From JAJDUF01 sp965214295 (GTDB lineage: Bacteria > Chloroflexota > UBA11872 > UBA12225 > JAJDUF01), in contig OZ243944.1 in assembly GCA_965214295.1 (NCBI GenBank), positions 248,001 through 312,000 of the forward strand: 64,000 bases of DNA, written 5' to 3'. Shown here one piece after another: positions 37,187 through 45,977 of this stretch. Position 1 is the first letter of the stretch, and each line of letters starts with the position of its first letter. The notes under the pieces were generated by a model. It ran no database searches. It had not been told where the DNA came from and saw only the letters and a list, made by a program, of their open reading frames with translations. A program made the translations under genes and the position numbers.

Positions 37187-39106
37187 AGTGGGTGTGTCAT
37201 GGCTTCCAAGCTCGACGAACTTGAGCACATGGGTCTGTAGGTCCCATACATCGTGTCTGACACTAAGCAGCAAAGGAGCATCAGCCTGACCATCCGGGGT
37301 CAAGCCGTCCGGGCCGATGAGGTCGAACGAGAACTGGTCCGGGAGGTCCAACGCAACGAGGCGGGGCTGCGGTGGCTCAACCGGCAGGTGCCAGTCAAGA
37401 CGGTCGAGTTGGGCACCCAGCATTGGCTCGTCGAGTGTGACCGGCGCCAGCGCCGGCAGCGAGCGCTGGGCAAAGGCACGATGTCCCATAGCCAGGGCTG
37501 CGAGCACAACCGCCGTGACCAACAACGCGGCCAGCGGCGGTAACTGGCCACGGCGCACAGCGGGCCAGACCGGTGACGTGGGCCACAGGCCGCGCCAGCG
37601 ACCGCCGGGAGACATCAACGCGACGCGGAGCGTGCCGAACAGTCCGGCCACGCCAGCCGCGGCGAGGAGATAGATGGCCCAGGTCACCGGGTAGCGATAT
37701 CTCCCGACGATGCCACTGATCGTGCCGGCAGACACGACGGTAATAGCGAGGATCACGGCTACCAGCAGTGCTGACCGGCCGTAATGACGTGTCCCGCCAA
37801 AGGCCGCCAAAAGAAGGAGCACCCAAGCGTAGAGGCTAAAGTGAAGGAACCATGTGCTCTGATCGAAGGCCTGCGCCGCCTCCAATTCAGCCGCATAGTC
37901 GTACGCACTTACGCCTAACCGATCTGGTCCACCGGCGATGGCGTACTCCTGGTGTCCATACTGCACGAGATCCGCAGCTGTAGCGTCGTCTTCCACACTT
38001 CCCGTCAGGAGCGGCGGCAGACGGATCACTATATGGCCAATGTAGGCCAGCGGATCGGCACGCACGAAGTCCAGCGCCACCCGCATCAGCAGCCGATCCA
38101 GCGCCTCGTTCGAGAGATGAAAGCGCTCCAGCAACCGGTTATATGGCCCTGTCCAGGGCGATGTGGGATGATGCCTGATGGTCGCCTTGATCTGTCCCAG
38201 CAACGGATCGCCCCCACCACGCCCCTGCAGCAGACGCTCTGGGGCTTCCTCAATCGGATAGAGCATGTTGCGCTGCAGCGAGGTGGTGAGCGCAAACACC
38301 CCATGCGTACGCTCATTCCAGACCATCACCGGTACCACCATGAGTCCCGCCCCCACAAGTGCCACCAGCATCAGCCCTACTCGCCGCCTGGCATACCGGA
38401 GCCGCCTGTACCAGGTGGGCCTGGCGCCGGCTTCCGCGGCTTCCGCGGCTTCCGCAGCACCGCTCGCTGCCCCCAGCCCTGGCAGGAGCAGCACCAAGCA
38501 TGGCAGCAATAGCCCCGTCGGCCGCACCAACGTCGCAGTGCCGGCCAGCATCCCAAAGCCGGCCACCTTCAGCCAGATGGAGCCGGGCCAGCGCAATAAC
38601 GCCGCAGCTAGGGCAGAGAGCAGCAGCACGGTAAAGAGGGTCTCGGTCATGACCGCGTGCCCATACAGCGCCAGTTCCACGTCGAGCACGGTCAGCAGCG
38701 CGGCCACCAGCCCGACCAGCGGCCCAAACAAGCGGCGCCCAATGAGATAGACCAGCAAGCCGGCAGCGAGACCCAGGAGATGCTGGACGAGCATGGCAGC
38801 GGAAGTGCTGCCATCAGTGACCGCGAGGATGGCGGCGAGGAAGAGGGAATAGCCGGGAGGAAGATGCAGCCCGGAGTCGAAGGGTTGGCCGGCGAGAAGC
38901 TGGTTGGCGGCGTAGTGGTAGTAGCAGCAGCGACTATCGGTGGTGAAAAACGGCGCCAGCGCTAACAGAGGCCAGCGCACGGCCGCACCGGCACCGAGAA
39001 TAATGAGCACGTGCAGCCACATAGCCCCGCGGACTGCACCGTAGAAAGCTCGCAGTCGTTGTCTCGGCGCCATGTTAACACGCCGGATCATCACTCTGAC
39101 CGCCAA
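36146..39106 (-). CDS. ArnT/PMT-like membrane glycosyltransferase, array copy D
   Basis: First-transcribed copy, 986 residues. Membrane part with FFTTDSRCCYYHYA (Asp57), ELALYGHAVMTETLF and a Glu/Ala repeat (AAEAAEAAEAGA) in a loop near residue 220 that the other copies lack. The outer part ends in the Ig-like domain shared with copy C. Upstream is a 302-base divergent region with a dispersed palindrome at 39103-39147 overlapping its first codons. Four copies in one orientation imply a multi-sugar transfer system on the outer membrane face, perhaps decorating the exopolysaccharide or surface proteins; this is inference. Confidence 0.85.
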   Translation of the reverse strand: MAVRVMIRRVNMAPRQRLRAFYGAVRGAMWLHVLIILGAGAAVRWPLLALAPFFTTDSRCCYYHYAANQLLAGQPFDSGLHLPPGYSLFLAAILAVTDGSTSAAMLVQHLLGLAAGLLVYLIGRRLFGPLVGLVAALLTVLDVELALYGHAVMTETLFTVLLLSALAAALLRWPGSIWLKVAGFGMLAGTATLVRPTGLLLPCLVLLLPGLGAASGAAEAAEAAEAGARPTWYRRLRYARRRVGLMLVALVGAGLMVVPVMVWNERTHGVFALTTSLQRNMLYPIEEAPERLLQGRGGGDPLLGQIKATIRHHPTSPWTGPYNRLLERFHLSNEALDRLLMRVALDFVRADPLAYIGHIVIRLPPLLTGSVEDDATAADLVQYGHQEYAIAGGPDRLGVSAYDYAAELEAAQAFDQSTWFLHFSLYAWVLLLLAAFGGTRHYGRSALLVAVILAITVVSAGTISGIVGRYRYPVTWAIYLLAAAGVAGLFGTLRVALMSPGGRWRGLWPTSPVWPAVRRGQLPPLAALLVTAVVLAALAMGHRAFAQRSLPALAPVTLDEPMLGAQLDRLDWHLPVEPPQPRLVALDLPDQFSFDLIGPDGLTPDGQADAPLLLSVRHDVWDLQTHVLKFVELGSHDTPTWDTTGWYQPLLVIRVEDGEYLSQHTDPRSKALKLQIGDRLLVLAAAQEQPVIPDHLGVLRLHLDSGIVLSYPVEAEPLVVPRRDTTPAPQDWLAQHAAASARVAIVQREEVRVVEAANAFSAGTQPVAVSPDDQAAIRKWLHAATLDRHGIQYVWVGNSLALKGEAAAAVLDPTRLRPVLLQVQPGECPVRWRGLFVVATAAAATDAPLVPLTVPHPLAAAELQGMIRFSSAAVGALAPGEATTVQLEVTNGSTQRWYGTCSSTTYPVGVAVEGRRRPEASWMLVGEKLLTDDLPAGGTARVGVKITAPREVGRYELRVRLVQRPDRVSPTTPAVASLVVEAGSGG

Positions 39107-39147
39107 GTCGGCACCGCTATAGCTCCTTCCGACTGTGTAGAACCTGG
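39103..39147. repeat. Dispersed palindrome upstream of array copy D
   Basis: CCAAGTCGGCACC ... TATAGCTCCTTCC ... ACCTGG, very similar to the element at 25449-25490. Confidence 0.75.
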
Positions 39148-39408
39148 CATGTCATCGTCTAGTCGCCGGCCTGCTCGGTGAACGCGAGCGGGACCCGTGC
39201 CCTGCAAAGGATAGCAGCATCCGGGTACGTAGTCGGCACCAGTCCTTGAGCGTAAGCCCTTGCCCGCTGAGAACCTACGCCCAGTGCAGCATCAGGATGC
39301 CCCGTGGGCAGTGCGTTGAGGCATCATTCACGACCAGCCACTTCAATTCCGGCGCCGCCTATGGCACACTAGCTGCACTGATTAGCAGAGGACGGATACG
39401 GAGCCAAC
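39107..39408. other. Divergent intergenic region
   Basis: 302 bases between copy D (minus) and the hydrolase (plus). Apart from the palindrome at its left edge I see no gene and no clear RNA. It should hold promoters for both directions, but no confident -35/-10 pair is visible. Confidence 0.5.
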
Positions 39409-40299
39409 ATGGTGCTACGCCTCAGACTGCTTGGTACGGGTACACCGACCCCGCTCCTCGATCGGGCCGGCGCGAGCTTCCTGATCGAGTGCGGTGCTGA
39501 TCGGCTGCTCTTCGACTGCGGCCCCGGGGCAGTGCGGCGGTTGCTCGAAGCCGGTATCGCGCCCACACAGGTTACGCATCTCTTTCTGACCCACCTCCAC
39601 TACGACCATTGCAATGACTACCCCTACCTGGTGCTCACCCGTTGGGATCAAGGCGCCGGGCGCATCCCCGATCTGGCGGTCTGCGGCCCCCCCGGCGTAG
39701 CGCAGATGACGCGCCTGCTCTTCGACGAGACCGGTGTCTGGGGGCCGGACCTGGAGGGCAGGACCCGGCACGGGGGCAGCCAGGCCATCTATCAGCGCCG
39801 GGGTGGTGTCCTGCCGCGGCAGTGGCCACGGCCCCGCGTCACGGAAGTCCAGGATGGGGCCAGTGTGCCCGGGACCCATTGGCAGGTGACGGTGGCTGAG
39901 ACGCGCCACTGCCAACCTCACCTGCACTCGGTCGCGTATCGGCTGGATGCGGCCGGCGGGAGCGTCGTGTACAGCGGTGATACCGCACCGACGCCGCGCC
40001 TGACCAAACTGGCGCAAGCGGCCGACGTACTCCTGCACATGTGCCACTTCATCAACGGCGAGGAAGCCGACCCCCGCATGACCGCCGCCTGCTCCGGTCA
40101 CCTCGATGCAGCCCGCACCGCCCAAGAGGCCGGCGTGCGTACCCTTGTGCTCGTACATCTCACCGAGCAAGTGCTCGCCCCCGGCCTCCGCGAGCGCATG
40201 TGTGCCGAGGCCGCGGCGGTGTTCGACGGGACCATCGTCGTCGGAGAAGACCTCCTCGCCGTGCCCATCAGTCCTGCGCCGCCGGCGCCGGCACGCTGA
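39409..40299 (+). CDS. MBL-fold metallohydrolase (RNase Z-like)
   Basis: Metallo-beta-lactamase fold protein of 296 residues. THLHYDHCNDYP is the HxHxDH metal motif; the start LRLLGTGTPTP and the VVYSGDTAPTPRL Asp motif match the RNase Z/arylsulfatase-like group, and CSGHLDA and LVHLTEQ supply later His ligands. Lacking clear tRNA exosite features, it is more likely a phosphodiesterase or ester hydrolase. Stands alone on the plus strand, 96 bases before moaC. Confidence 0.85.
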   Translation: MVLRLRLLGTGTPTPLLDRAGASFLIECGADRLLFDCGPGAVRRLLEAGIAPTQVTHLFLTHLHYDHCNDYPYLVLTRWDQGAGRIPDLAVCGPPGVAQMTRLLFDETGVWGPDLEGRTRHGGSQAIYQRRGGVLPRQWPRPRVTEVQDGASVPGTHWQVTVAETRHCQPHLHSVAYRLDAAGGSVVYSGDTAPTPRLTKLAQAADVLLHMCHFINGEEADPRMTAACSGHLDAARTAQEAGVRTLVLVHLTEQVLAPGLRERMCAEAAAVFDGTIVVGEDLLAVPISPAPPAPAR

Positions 40300-40395
40300 G
40301 ACCTCTCAGCACCCGCACACGACTGTCGCCAGGGCAAGCGTAGCCCTCTACGCCCCTACAAACCCTTATGCGGCATGGTATGCTTAGGGCGCACA

Positions 40396-40917
40396 ATGAA
40401 TGCTGCTCCTGGACCGTTGACGCACCTTGATGCTGCTGGCCGGGCACGCATGGTAGATGTTGGTGCAAAGCCCGCTACCCAGCGTGAGGCCATCGCGCGG
40501 GCCGAGTTGGTTATGGAGCCGGCTACACTGGAGTTGATTATTGCCCAGCAGAAAGGACAAGCCTCCGACCCGGCGGGCCAAGCGCTCACGAAAGGCGACG
40601 TGCTGGGGGTGGCACAGGTGGCCGGTATCATGGCGGCCAAGAAGACTGCGGAGCTGATCCCGCTTTGCCATCCGCTGCCGCTGACCGGTGCCACCTTGCG
40701 CTTCGACTGGGACCGCACACAGTCACGCTTGCTGCTCGAAGCCGAGGTACGCACCACGAGCAAGACCGGAGTGGAGATGGAGGCGCTGACGGCGGTCTCG
40801 GTTGCGGGGCTGACCGTCTACGATATGTGTAAAGCCGTAGACCGCGGGATGCGCTTGGAGCACGTGCGGTTGGTTCGTAAGAGCGGGGGACGTAGTGGCC
40901 TCTATGAAAGCAGCTAA
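40396..40917 (+). CDS. moaC: Cyclic pyranopterin monophosphate synthase MoaC
   Basis: Molybdenum cofactor biosynthesis, second step; 173 residues from the ATG chosen. Active-site segments are present: KKTAELIPLCHPLPLTG (His), TTSKTGVEMEALTAVS (Glu pair) and GLTVYDMCKAVDRG (Asp, Lys). The ATG at 40396 is preferred to one 21 bases upstream, which would lie on a TATGCT that could be the -10. No other molybdopterin gene is in the window. Its end overlaps the next start by 23 bases, so the two are coupled. Confidence 0.93.
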   Translation: MNAAPGPLTHLDAAGRARMVDVGAKPATQREAIARAELVMEPATLELIIAQQKGQASDPAGQALTKGDVLGVAQVAGIMAAKKTAELIPLCHPLPLTGATLRFDWDRTQSRLLLEAEVRTTSKTGVEMEALTAVSVAGLTVYDMCKAVDRGMRLEHVRLVRKSGGRSGLYESS

Positions 40918-41662
40918 CGGCGAGGCTGACGACGCCAGAAGCACGCCACGTCTGGCTCTATCGTCCGCTTCCGGCACGTCGGTAGTGCAGCTCCCGGGCA
41001 ACGATGCGCCAGCAGCGCCCAATCAAATCGAATTAGGTGCTGCTGCTCCGGCGTCGTCAATGGCTGCGGCCGAGCAGCACCGCTGGGCCAAGCTCATCGG
41101 CATCATCTTCATGCCGCCGCTGGTTGCCATCGGCACGCTGGTCGTATTGAGCGCCTATCTGGTCGCAGACCCACTGGTCGCTGCACGCACGGCACTGGTG
41201 AGCACGCTCTTCATGGCCATTATTCCGACCGCCTACATCGGCTTACTCATCCGGCGGCGGCACATTCGCGGCGGCATTGAACTGTTTTTTGTCGAAGAGC
41301 GGCTACGCCCTTATCTCGTCAGCATCCTCAGTTGCACCATCGGCGCCGTGGTGTTGATCCGCCTCTCCGCACCGCAGCACATCTGGGCACTCGCCCTCGG
41401 CTACGTGCTGCTGGGTATCCTGATGGCAGCGATCACCCAACACTGGAAGATCAGCATGCACGCAGCCGGCAGCGCCCTCCCGACCACGGCACTGCTCAAT
41501 GTGCTTGGTCCCACGGCCCTGCCAGGGATACTCATTGTGCCGCTCGTCTGCTGGGCACGGGTGCGTGCATCCCAGCACACCATCCCCCAAGTTGCCGGCG
41601 GAACGCTTCTTGGCAGCCTGGTCGCCTGGCTCGATTTCGCCCTCATCCTGCCCCGGCTGTAA
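40895..41662 (+). CDS. PAP2-like membrane protein
   Basis: Polytopic membrane protein of 255 residues with a disordered N-terminus of about 65. The C-terminal half has WKISMHAAGSA and WARVRASQHTIPQV, which resemble the PSGH and SRxxxxxHxxxD boxes of membrane phosphatidic-acid-phosphatase-type enzymes: the two histidines are there but the final Asp is replaced by Gln. It may be an altered phosphatase or a non-catalytic relative. The GTG at 40895 has GGGGGA nearby; an ATG at 40904 is possible. Confidence 0.65.
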   Translation: MASMKAANGEADDARSTPRLALSSASGTSVVQLPGNDAPAAPNQIELGAAAPASSMAAAEQHRWAKLIGIIFMPPLVAIGTLVVLSAYLVADPLVAARTALVSTLFMAIIPTAYIGLLIRRRHIRGGIELFFVEERLRPYLVSILSCTIGAVVLIRLSAPQHIWALALGYVLLGILMAAITQHWKISMHAAGSALPTTALLNVLGPTALPGILIVPLVCWARVRASQHTIPQVAGGTLLGSLVAWLDFALILPRL

Positions 41663-41763
41663 GCGGTCCGGCCCCGACCGGGCAGTGTAGTTCGCGTGTA
41701 CCGATTAGCGGTACTCACCCGGCCATACACGACCGTCGGACGGCACAAATCGCGACAGTGCGG

Positions 41764-41769
41764 TATACT
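41764..41769 (+). promoter_or_regulatory. Possible -10 element upstream of gyrA
   Basis: TATACT lies 159 bases before the gyrA start, with no clear -35. Confidence 0.3.
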
Positions 41770-41927
41770 TACCGTACATACATGAGGCGTTTGCCGCTTC
41801 CCAAAGCATGTATCCGCAGCCACTGTTCGGCTGCGTTTCACAGCGCCTCGTTGGTCCCCGCTCTACTCACTTTATTGGCCTTGCCGCACACCGCGATCGG
41901 CCCAGCATGCAGACATACGGAGGGTCC

Positions 41928-44441
41928 ATGACCGACAGTATCGGCATCGTGCGCCCTATTCAGTTCGAGACGGAGATGCGGACCTCCTACCTCGAGTACG
42001 CCATGAGCGTCATCGTCGGCCGGGCCTTCCCGGATGCTCGCGATGGCCTCAAACCGGTCCAGCGGCGCATTCTCTATACCATGTGGTCCAATGGCACCCG
42101 TGCCAACAGCGCCTACAAGAAGAGTGCGCGCACCATCGGCGAAGTGCTGGGAAAGTTCCATCCGCACTCCGAAGGCGCGATCTATGACGCAATGGTGCGG
42201 ATGGCCCAAGACTTCTCTCTCCGCTACCCTCTGATTGACGGCCAGGGCAACTTCGGCTCCATTGACAACGACCCACCCGCTGCGATCCGGTATACCGAAG
42301 CACGCCTCACCCCGATTGCGGAAGAGTTGCTGGTCGAGATCGAGAAAGAGACCGTTGACTTCGATGACAACTTCGATGGCACGGAACAGGAGCCGCTGGC
42401 ACTCCCGGCACGGCTACCCAACCTGCTGCTCAACGGCGCGGAAGGCATCGCGGTGGGTATGGCCACAAAAATCCCACCGCACAATCTGAGCGAAGTGGTT
42501 GAGGGCCTCATCCGCCTGATTGACGACCCCGAGACTTCCGTCGAGGCGCTCCAGCGCGTGGTGCGCGGACCGGACTTCCCCACCGGCGGTCTCATCGTCG
42601 GCGTGGACGGAATCCGCGACGCCTATGCCACCGGGCGCGGCCGGGTCGTCATGCGTGCTCGCGCGACCGTGGAAGAAAGTGGCCCGGACCGCTTCCGCAT
42701 CGTGATCTCCGAGCTGCCGTACCAGGTGAATAAGGCTGCCTTGCAGGAGAAGATCGCCGAGTTGGTGACGCGCAAGGTCATCACCGGTATCACCGGCATG
42801 CGCGATGAGTCGGATCGCCAAGGGCTGCGCGTCGTCATTGACATCAGAAGTGGCGTACAGCCGCAGGCCGTGCTCAACCAGCTCTACAAGCACACGGCCC
42901 TGCAAAGCGCCTTCAACGTGAATATGCTCGCCTTGGTAGACGGCCAGCCGCGCGTCCTCACCCTCCGGCGAGCACTGCGCTACTACCTCCAGTACCGGCA
43001 AGAGGTCATCACGCGCCGCACCCAGTACGACCTGCGGCGAGCCGCGGCACGCGCCCACGTGCTGGAGGGGCTGACCATCGCTTTGGATCATCTCGATGCA
43101 GTCATCGCCGTCATCCGGGCCGCGAGCACGACCGAAGCGGCGCAGCAGACCCTGATCGACCGGTTCGAGCTGACCGAGACGCAGGCCGACGCCATCCTCG
43201 CCCTCCAGCTGCGGCGGCTGGTGGCGCTGGAACGCCGGAAGATCGCCGACGAGTTAGCCGATCTCCACCGCACTATTGCCGACCTACGGGAGATCCTCGC
43301 CGACCCGGCGCGTGTCCGGGCGCTCATCCGCGAGGAGCTACTTACCGTCAAAGAGCGTTTCGGAGACGAGCGGCGGACCACCATTCTCGTTGGAGCGAGC
43401 GAATCACTCAGCGACGCCGACCTCGTGCCCGACATGTCCGTCGCCGTGGTGGTCACACAGCGCGGGTACGTCAAGCGCATGCCACTGCACTACTACCGCG
43501 CGCAACACCGCGGCGGCCGCGGCGTGATCGGTGCCACCACCCGCGACGACGATCTTGTCGCGCGCCTCTTTGTCACGCACACCCACGACTCGCTGCTCTT
43601 GTTCACCACCCACAGCCGGGTGCTGCGGACCCACGTCTACGAGCTGCCGGATGCCAGTCGCACCGCCCGCGGCGCCTCCTTGGTCAACTTCGTGGCGCTG
43701 GAGCCGGAGGAACGCATTGCTACCGTCCTCCCGCTCGCAGCATTCCACGACGATGCCTACCTGCTCCAAGCAACGACGCAGGGTGAAGTGAAACGTACCC
43801 CGCTGGCGGCATATGCAACGGCCCGGCAAGCCGGCCTGAAGACGATGGACCTGGAACCCGGCGACGAGTTGTGTGGCATGCTCATCACCAGCGGCCAGGA
43901 CGATGTAGTTGTCGTCACCGCATCCGGCATGGGCATTCGCTTTCACGAAACCGAGTTACGCAGCTCCGGACGGACCAGTGGCGGAGTGCGCGGCATCCGT
44001 CTAGCCGCCGGTGATCGGGTCGTCGGTCTCGTGCGCGCAGACGAGGCCGGCGCCCTACTCCTGGTCACGGACCACGGCTACGGCAAGAAGACCTTGTTCC
44101 GCGAGTTCCCTCCCAAACATCGCGGCGGAAAAGGAGTGCGCGCCTTGCTGACCAACGAGAAGGTCGGCCAGGTCGTCGGCTGTGCAGCGGTCCGGTCCGG
44201 TGATACCGAAATCCTCGCGGCGTCTGCCGACGGTCTCATGCTGCGCGTGCCCCTGCACTCGATCCGGCTCTCCGGCCGCTACACCCGGGGCGTGCGCCTC
44301 ATCAACCTGAAAGCAGGTGATCGGTTGTCATCCATCGCCATTATCTCTCAGGAAGACCTGGAGTTGGCCGTGCCGCCGGAGGTCAACGGCGTGAATGCTG
44401 CCGTCGAGCTGAACGGCGGTGCAGCACCGGATGGCGCCTAG
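41928..44441 (+). CDS. gyrA: DNA gyrase subunit A
   Basis: Type IIA topoisomerase breakage-reunion subunit, 837 residues. The catalytic tyrosine is Tyr122 in AAIRYTEARL, in E. coli numbering. The C-terminal beta-pinwheel has a GyrA-box-like QHRGGRG plus KHRGGKG, which favours gyrase over topoisomerase IV. The start is fixed by GGAGGG at 41919-41924 and by matching E. coli residue numbers; an open frame upstream to 41808 is not family sequence. In the quinolone region the stretch HPHSEGAIYD puts Gly where E. coli has Ser83, with Asp87 kept. gyrB is not in the window. Confidence 0.95.
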   Translation: MTDSIGIVRPIQFETEMRTSYLEYAMSVIVGRAFPDARDGLKPVQRRILYTMWSNGTRANSAYKKSARTIGEVLGKFHPHSEGAIYDAMVRMAQDFSLRYPLIDGQGNFGSIDNDPPAAIRYTEARLTPIAEELLVEIEKETVDFDDNFDGTEQEPLALPARLPNLLLNGAEGIAVGMATKIPPHNLSEVVEGLIRLIDDPETSVEALQRVVRGPDFPTGGLIVGVDGIRDAYATGRGRVVMRARATVEESGPDRFRIVISELPYQVNKAALQEKIAELVTRKVITGITGMRDESDRQGLRVVIDIRSGVQPQAVLNQLYKHTALQSAFNVNMLALVDGQPRVLTLRRALRYYLQYRQEVITRRTQYDLRRAAARAHVLEGLTIALDHLDAVIAVIRAASTTEAAQQTLIDRFELTETQADAILALQLRRLVALERRKIADELADLHRTIADLREILADPARVRALIREELLTVKERFGDERRTTILVGASESLSDADLVPDMSVAVVVTQRGYVKRMPLHYYRAQHRGGRGVIGATTRDDDLVARLFVTHTHDSLLLFTTHSRVLRTHVYELPDASRTARGASLVNFVALEPEERIATVLPLAAFHDDAYLLQATTQGEVKRTPLAAYATARQAGLKTMDLEPGDELCGMLITSGQDDVVVVTASGMGIRFHETELRSSGRTSGGVRGIRLAAGDRVVGLVRADEAGALLLVTDHGYGKKTLFREFPPKHRGGKGVRALLTNEKVGQVVGCAAVRSGDTEILAASADGLMLRVPLHSIRLSGRYTRGVRLINLKAGDRLSSIAIISQEDLELAVPPEVNGVNAAVELNGGAAPDGA

Positions 44442-44535
44442 GGCGTGTCTGCAAACTGGCTGTGCTGAACCCCAGGCTCCGTCATTGCGGCGCAGGCTGC
44501 AAGCCAGACCCACTGGGGAGCCACGCCACGCACCA

Positions 44536-45258
44536 CTAGCCGGGGCGCCGGCCGCTGATCAGCCAGCGGAACGGGATGAGGCGCTGCACCTCAATCTGCC
44601 GCCACCCGGCCCGCTGCGCGAGTGCCACCGCCTCATCGGCCGTATACGCCCGGCGCACTGACAGCGGCCCGTCGTGCCAGGTCAACGGGCTGCGGCTGAA
44701 CCGACTGAGAACGCACACGGTAAGGAGCGCGAGCAGCGAGCGCGACGCATCGGTGACCACCACCCCCCGCCGCGCGGCTGCCGCCAGCGCGGCGAGCACG
44801 ATAACCGCGTCCTGCTCATCGAAGTGGTGCAGCGCCGAGGCGCAGGTAACAACGTCTACGCCGCCGCGCGGGAACGGTAGCAGCCGCGCGTCGTGGCCTA
44901 CCCAGCACACCGTCCCGCTGTCAGCCGTATACCGCCGTCCCAACCGCAGCACCGTGGGGTGTACGTCGGAGGCGATGACGCGAACAGGACCACGGCGCGG
45001 CGCCAGCAGCCTGGCCAGCGCGAGCGGCAGATCACCGGAGCCGGTCGCCACGTCGAGCACGGTACAGGGACCGGACGCGGGCACGAGGCGCTGCACCGCG
45101 CGCAACACCGGCCGCTGCCAGCCGAAGAGCCGATTGAGGCGCCGCATGTCGGCCAGGCTGTGCGCCAACAGGCCGGGCGGCGCAGCAGGCTGATCCATCA
45201 GCTCGGCCCGGTCGGTCTGCCGCCGTAGCACCGACCGGTCGCCCCACCAACCGCTCAC
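44536..45258 (-). CDS. SAM-dependent methyltransferase
   Basis: Class I methyltransferase of 240 residues. VLDVATGSGDLPLALARLL is motif I, VIASDVHPTVL motif II, DVVTCASALHHFDE motif IV. The RRQTDRAELMDQPAAP leader resembles methyltransferases next to type III polyketide synthases, though none is present here. GTG at 45258 overlaps the upstream TGA (GTGA), so it is translated after the FHA regulator; a longer frame inside that gene is rejected. Likely a small-molecule methylase controlled together with the regulator. Confidence 0.8.
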   Translation of the reverse strand: MSGWWGDRSVLRRQTDRAELMDQPAAPPGLLAHSLADMRRLNRLFGWQRPVLRAVQRLVPASGPCTVLDVATGSGDLPLALARLLAPRRGPVRVIASDVHPTVLRLGRRYTADSGTVCWVGHDARLLPFPRGGVDVVTCASALHHFDEQDAVIVLAALAAAARRGVVVTDASRSLLALLTVCVLSRFSRSPLTWHDGPLSVRRAYTADEAVALAQRAGWRQIEVQRLIPFRWLISGRRPG

Positions 45259-45914
45259 GCGCCGGCCACCAAGCGGTAGCCGCGCTTCTTCACCGTCACG
45301 ATCCACCCGGCGGCCTCCCGCCCGGCAGCCGCGCTCAGGCGTTGCCGGAGACGGCTGGCCAGCACGTCAATGTTGTAGTTGCTGACTACTCCGCCGTGCT
45401 CCGGCCAGACCAGCCGCGCAATCTCCGCGCGCCGCCGCACTTCACCGGGCCGCTCGGCGAGCAGGGCCAGGAACGCGAACTCTTTGGGCGCGAGGGAGAG
45501 CGGCTGGCCACGCACGTAGGCCTCCTGCCGACGATGGTCGAGGAAGACCGGCGCGTCCGCCACGCTTTCACTCAGCCCCGGCACGCGCAACGTGGCGCTC
45601 GGATCGTGGAATTGCAGCCCGCTCGATCCGAGACATAGCGTGTCGCCGTCCCGCAGCGGCCGGGACTCATCGGCACCTAGCCGCTGGCCGTTCACAAACG
45701 TGCCATTGCTGCTCCCAATGTCACGAACAGCGTAGCCGAACGACTCCCGCCGGATTTCGGCGTGCCGGCGGGAGACCAGATGATCCGGCAGGACCACGTC
45801 GCACGTCGGGACCCGGCCAATGATAGTGCGGTCGTTCCTGAGGAGAAATGACTGGCCGCCAGGAGCAACTGTCAGTTGCGCCGTCGGTAGCATAGGCTCC
45901 GGCGATGCAGACAC
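45255..45914 (-). CDS. FHA-domain winged-helix transcription regulator
   Basis: Protein of 219 residues with an unusual build: a forkhead-associated phosphothreonine-binding domain (about 10-100; TIIGRVPTCDVVLPD, SRRHAEIR, DIGSSNGTFVNGQ) joined to an OmpR/PhoB-type winged helix (about 125-219; LSLAPKEFAFLALLAERPG and RLRQRLS ... VKKRGYRLV). No receiver domain. Suggests DNA binding driven by a phosphorylated partner rather than by a two-component phosphotransfer; no Ser/Thr kinase gene is in this window. Confidence 0.88.
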   Translation of the reverse strand: MSASPEPMLPTAQLTVAPGGQSFLLRNDRTIIGRVPTCDVVLPDHLVSRRHAEIRRESFGYAVRDIGSSNGTFVNGQRLGADESRPLRDGDTLCLGSSGLQFHDPSATLRVPGLSESVADAPVFLDHRRQEAYVRGQPLSLAPKEFAFLALLAERPGEVRRRAEIARLVWPEHGGVVSNYNIDVLASRLRQRLSAAAGREAAGWIVTVKKRGYRLVAGA

Positions 45915-45977
45915 GTGTCACTCCGATGCGGCGCGGACGTGACTGTTGCTCTTGATCACACTACCGGCGGTCGAGCA

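Noticed and set aside
41808..41927. Longer gyrA start
   Set aside because: The extra 40 residues are unlike GyrA; GGAGGG and E. coli numbering support 41928.
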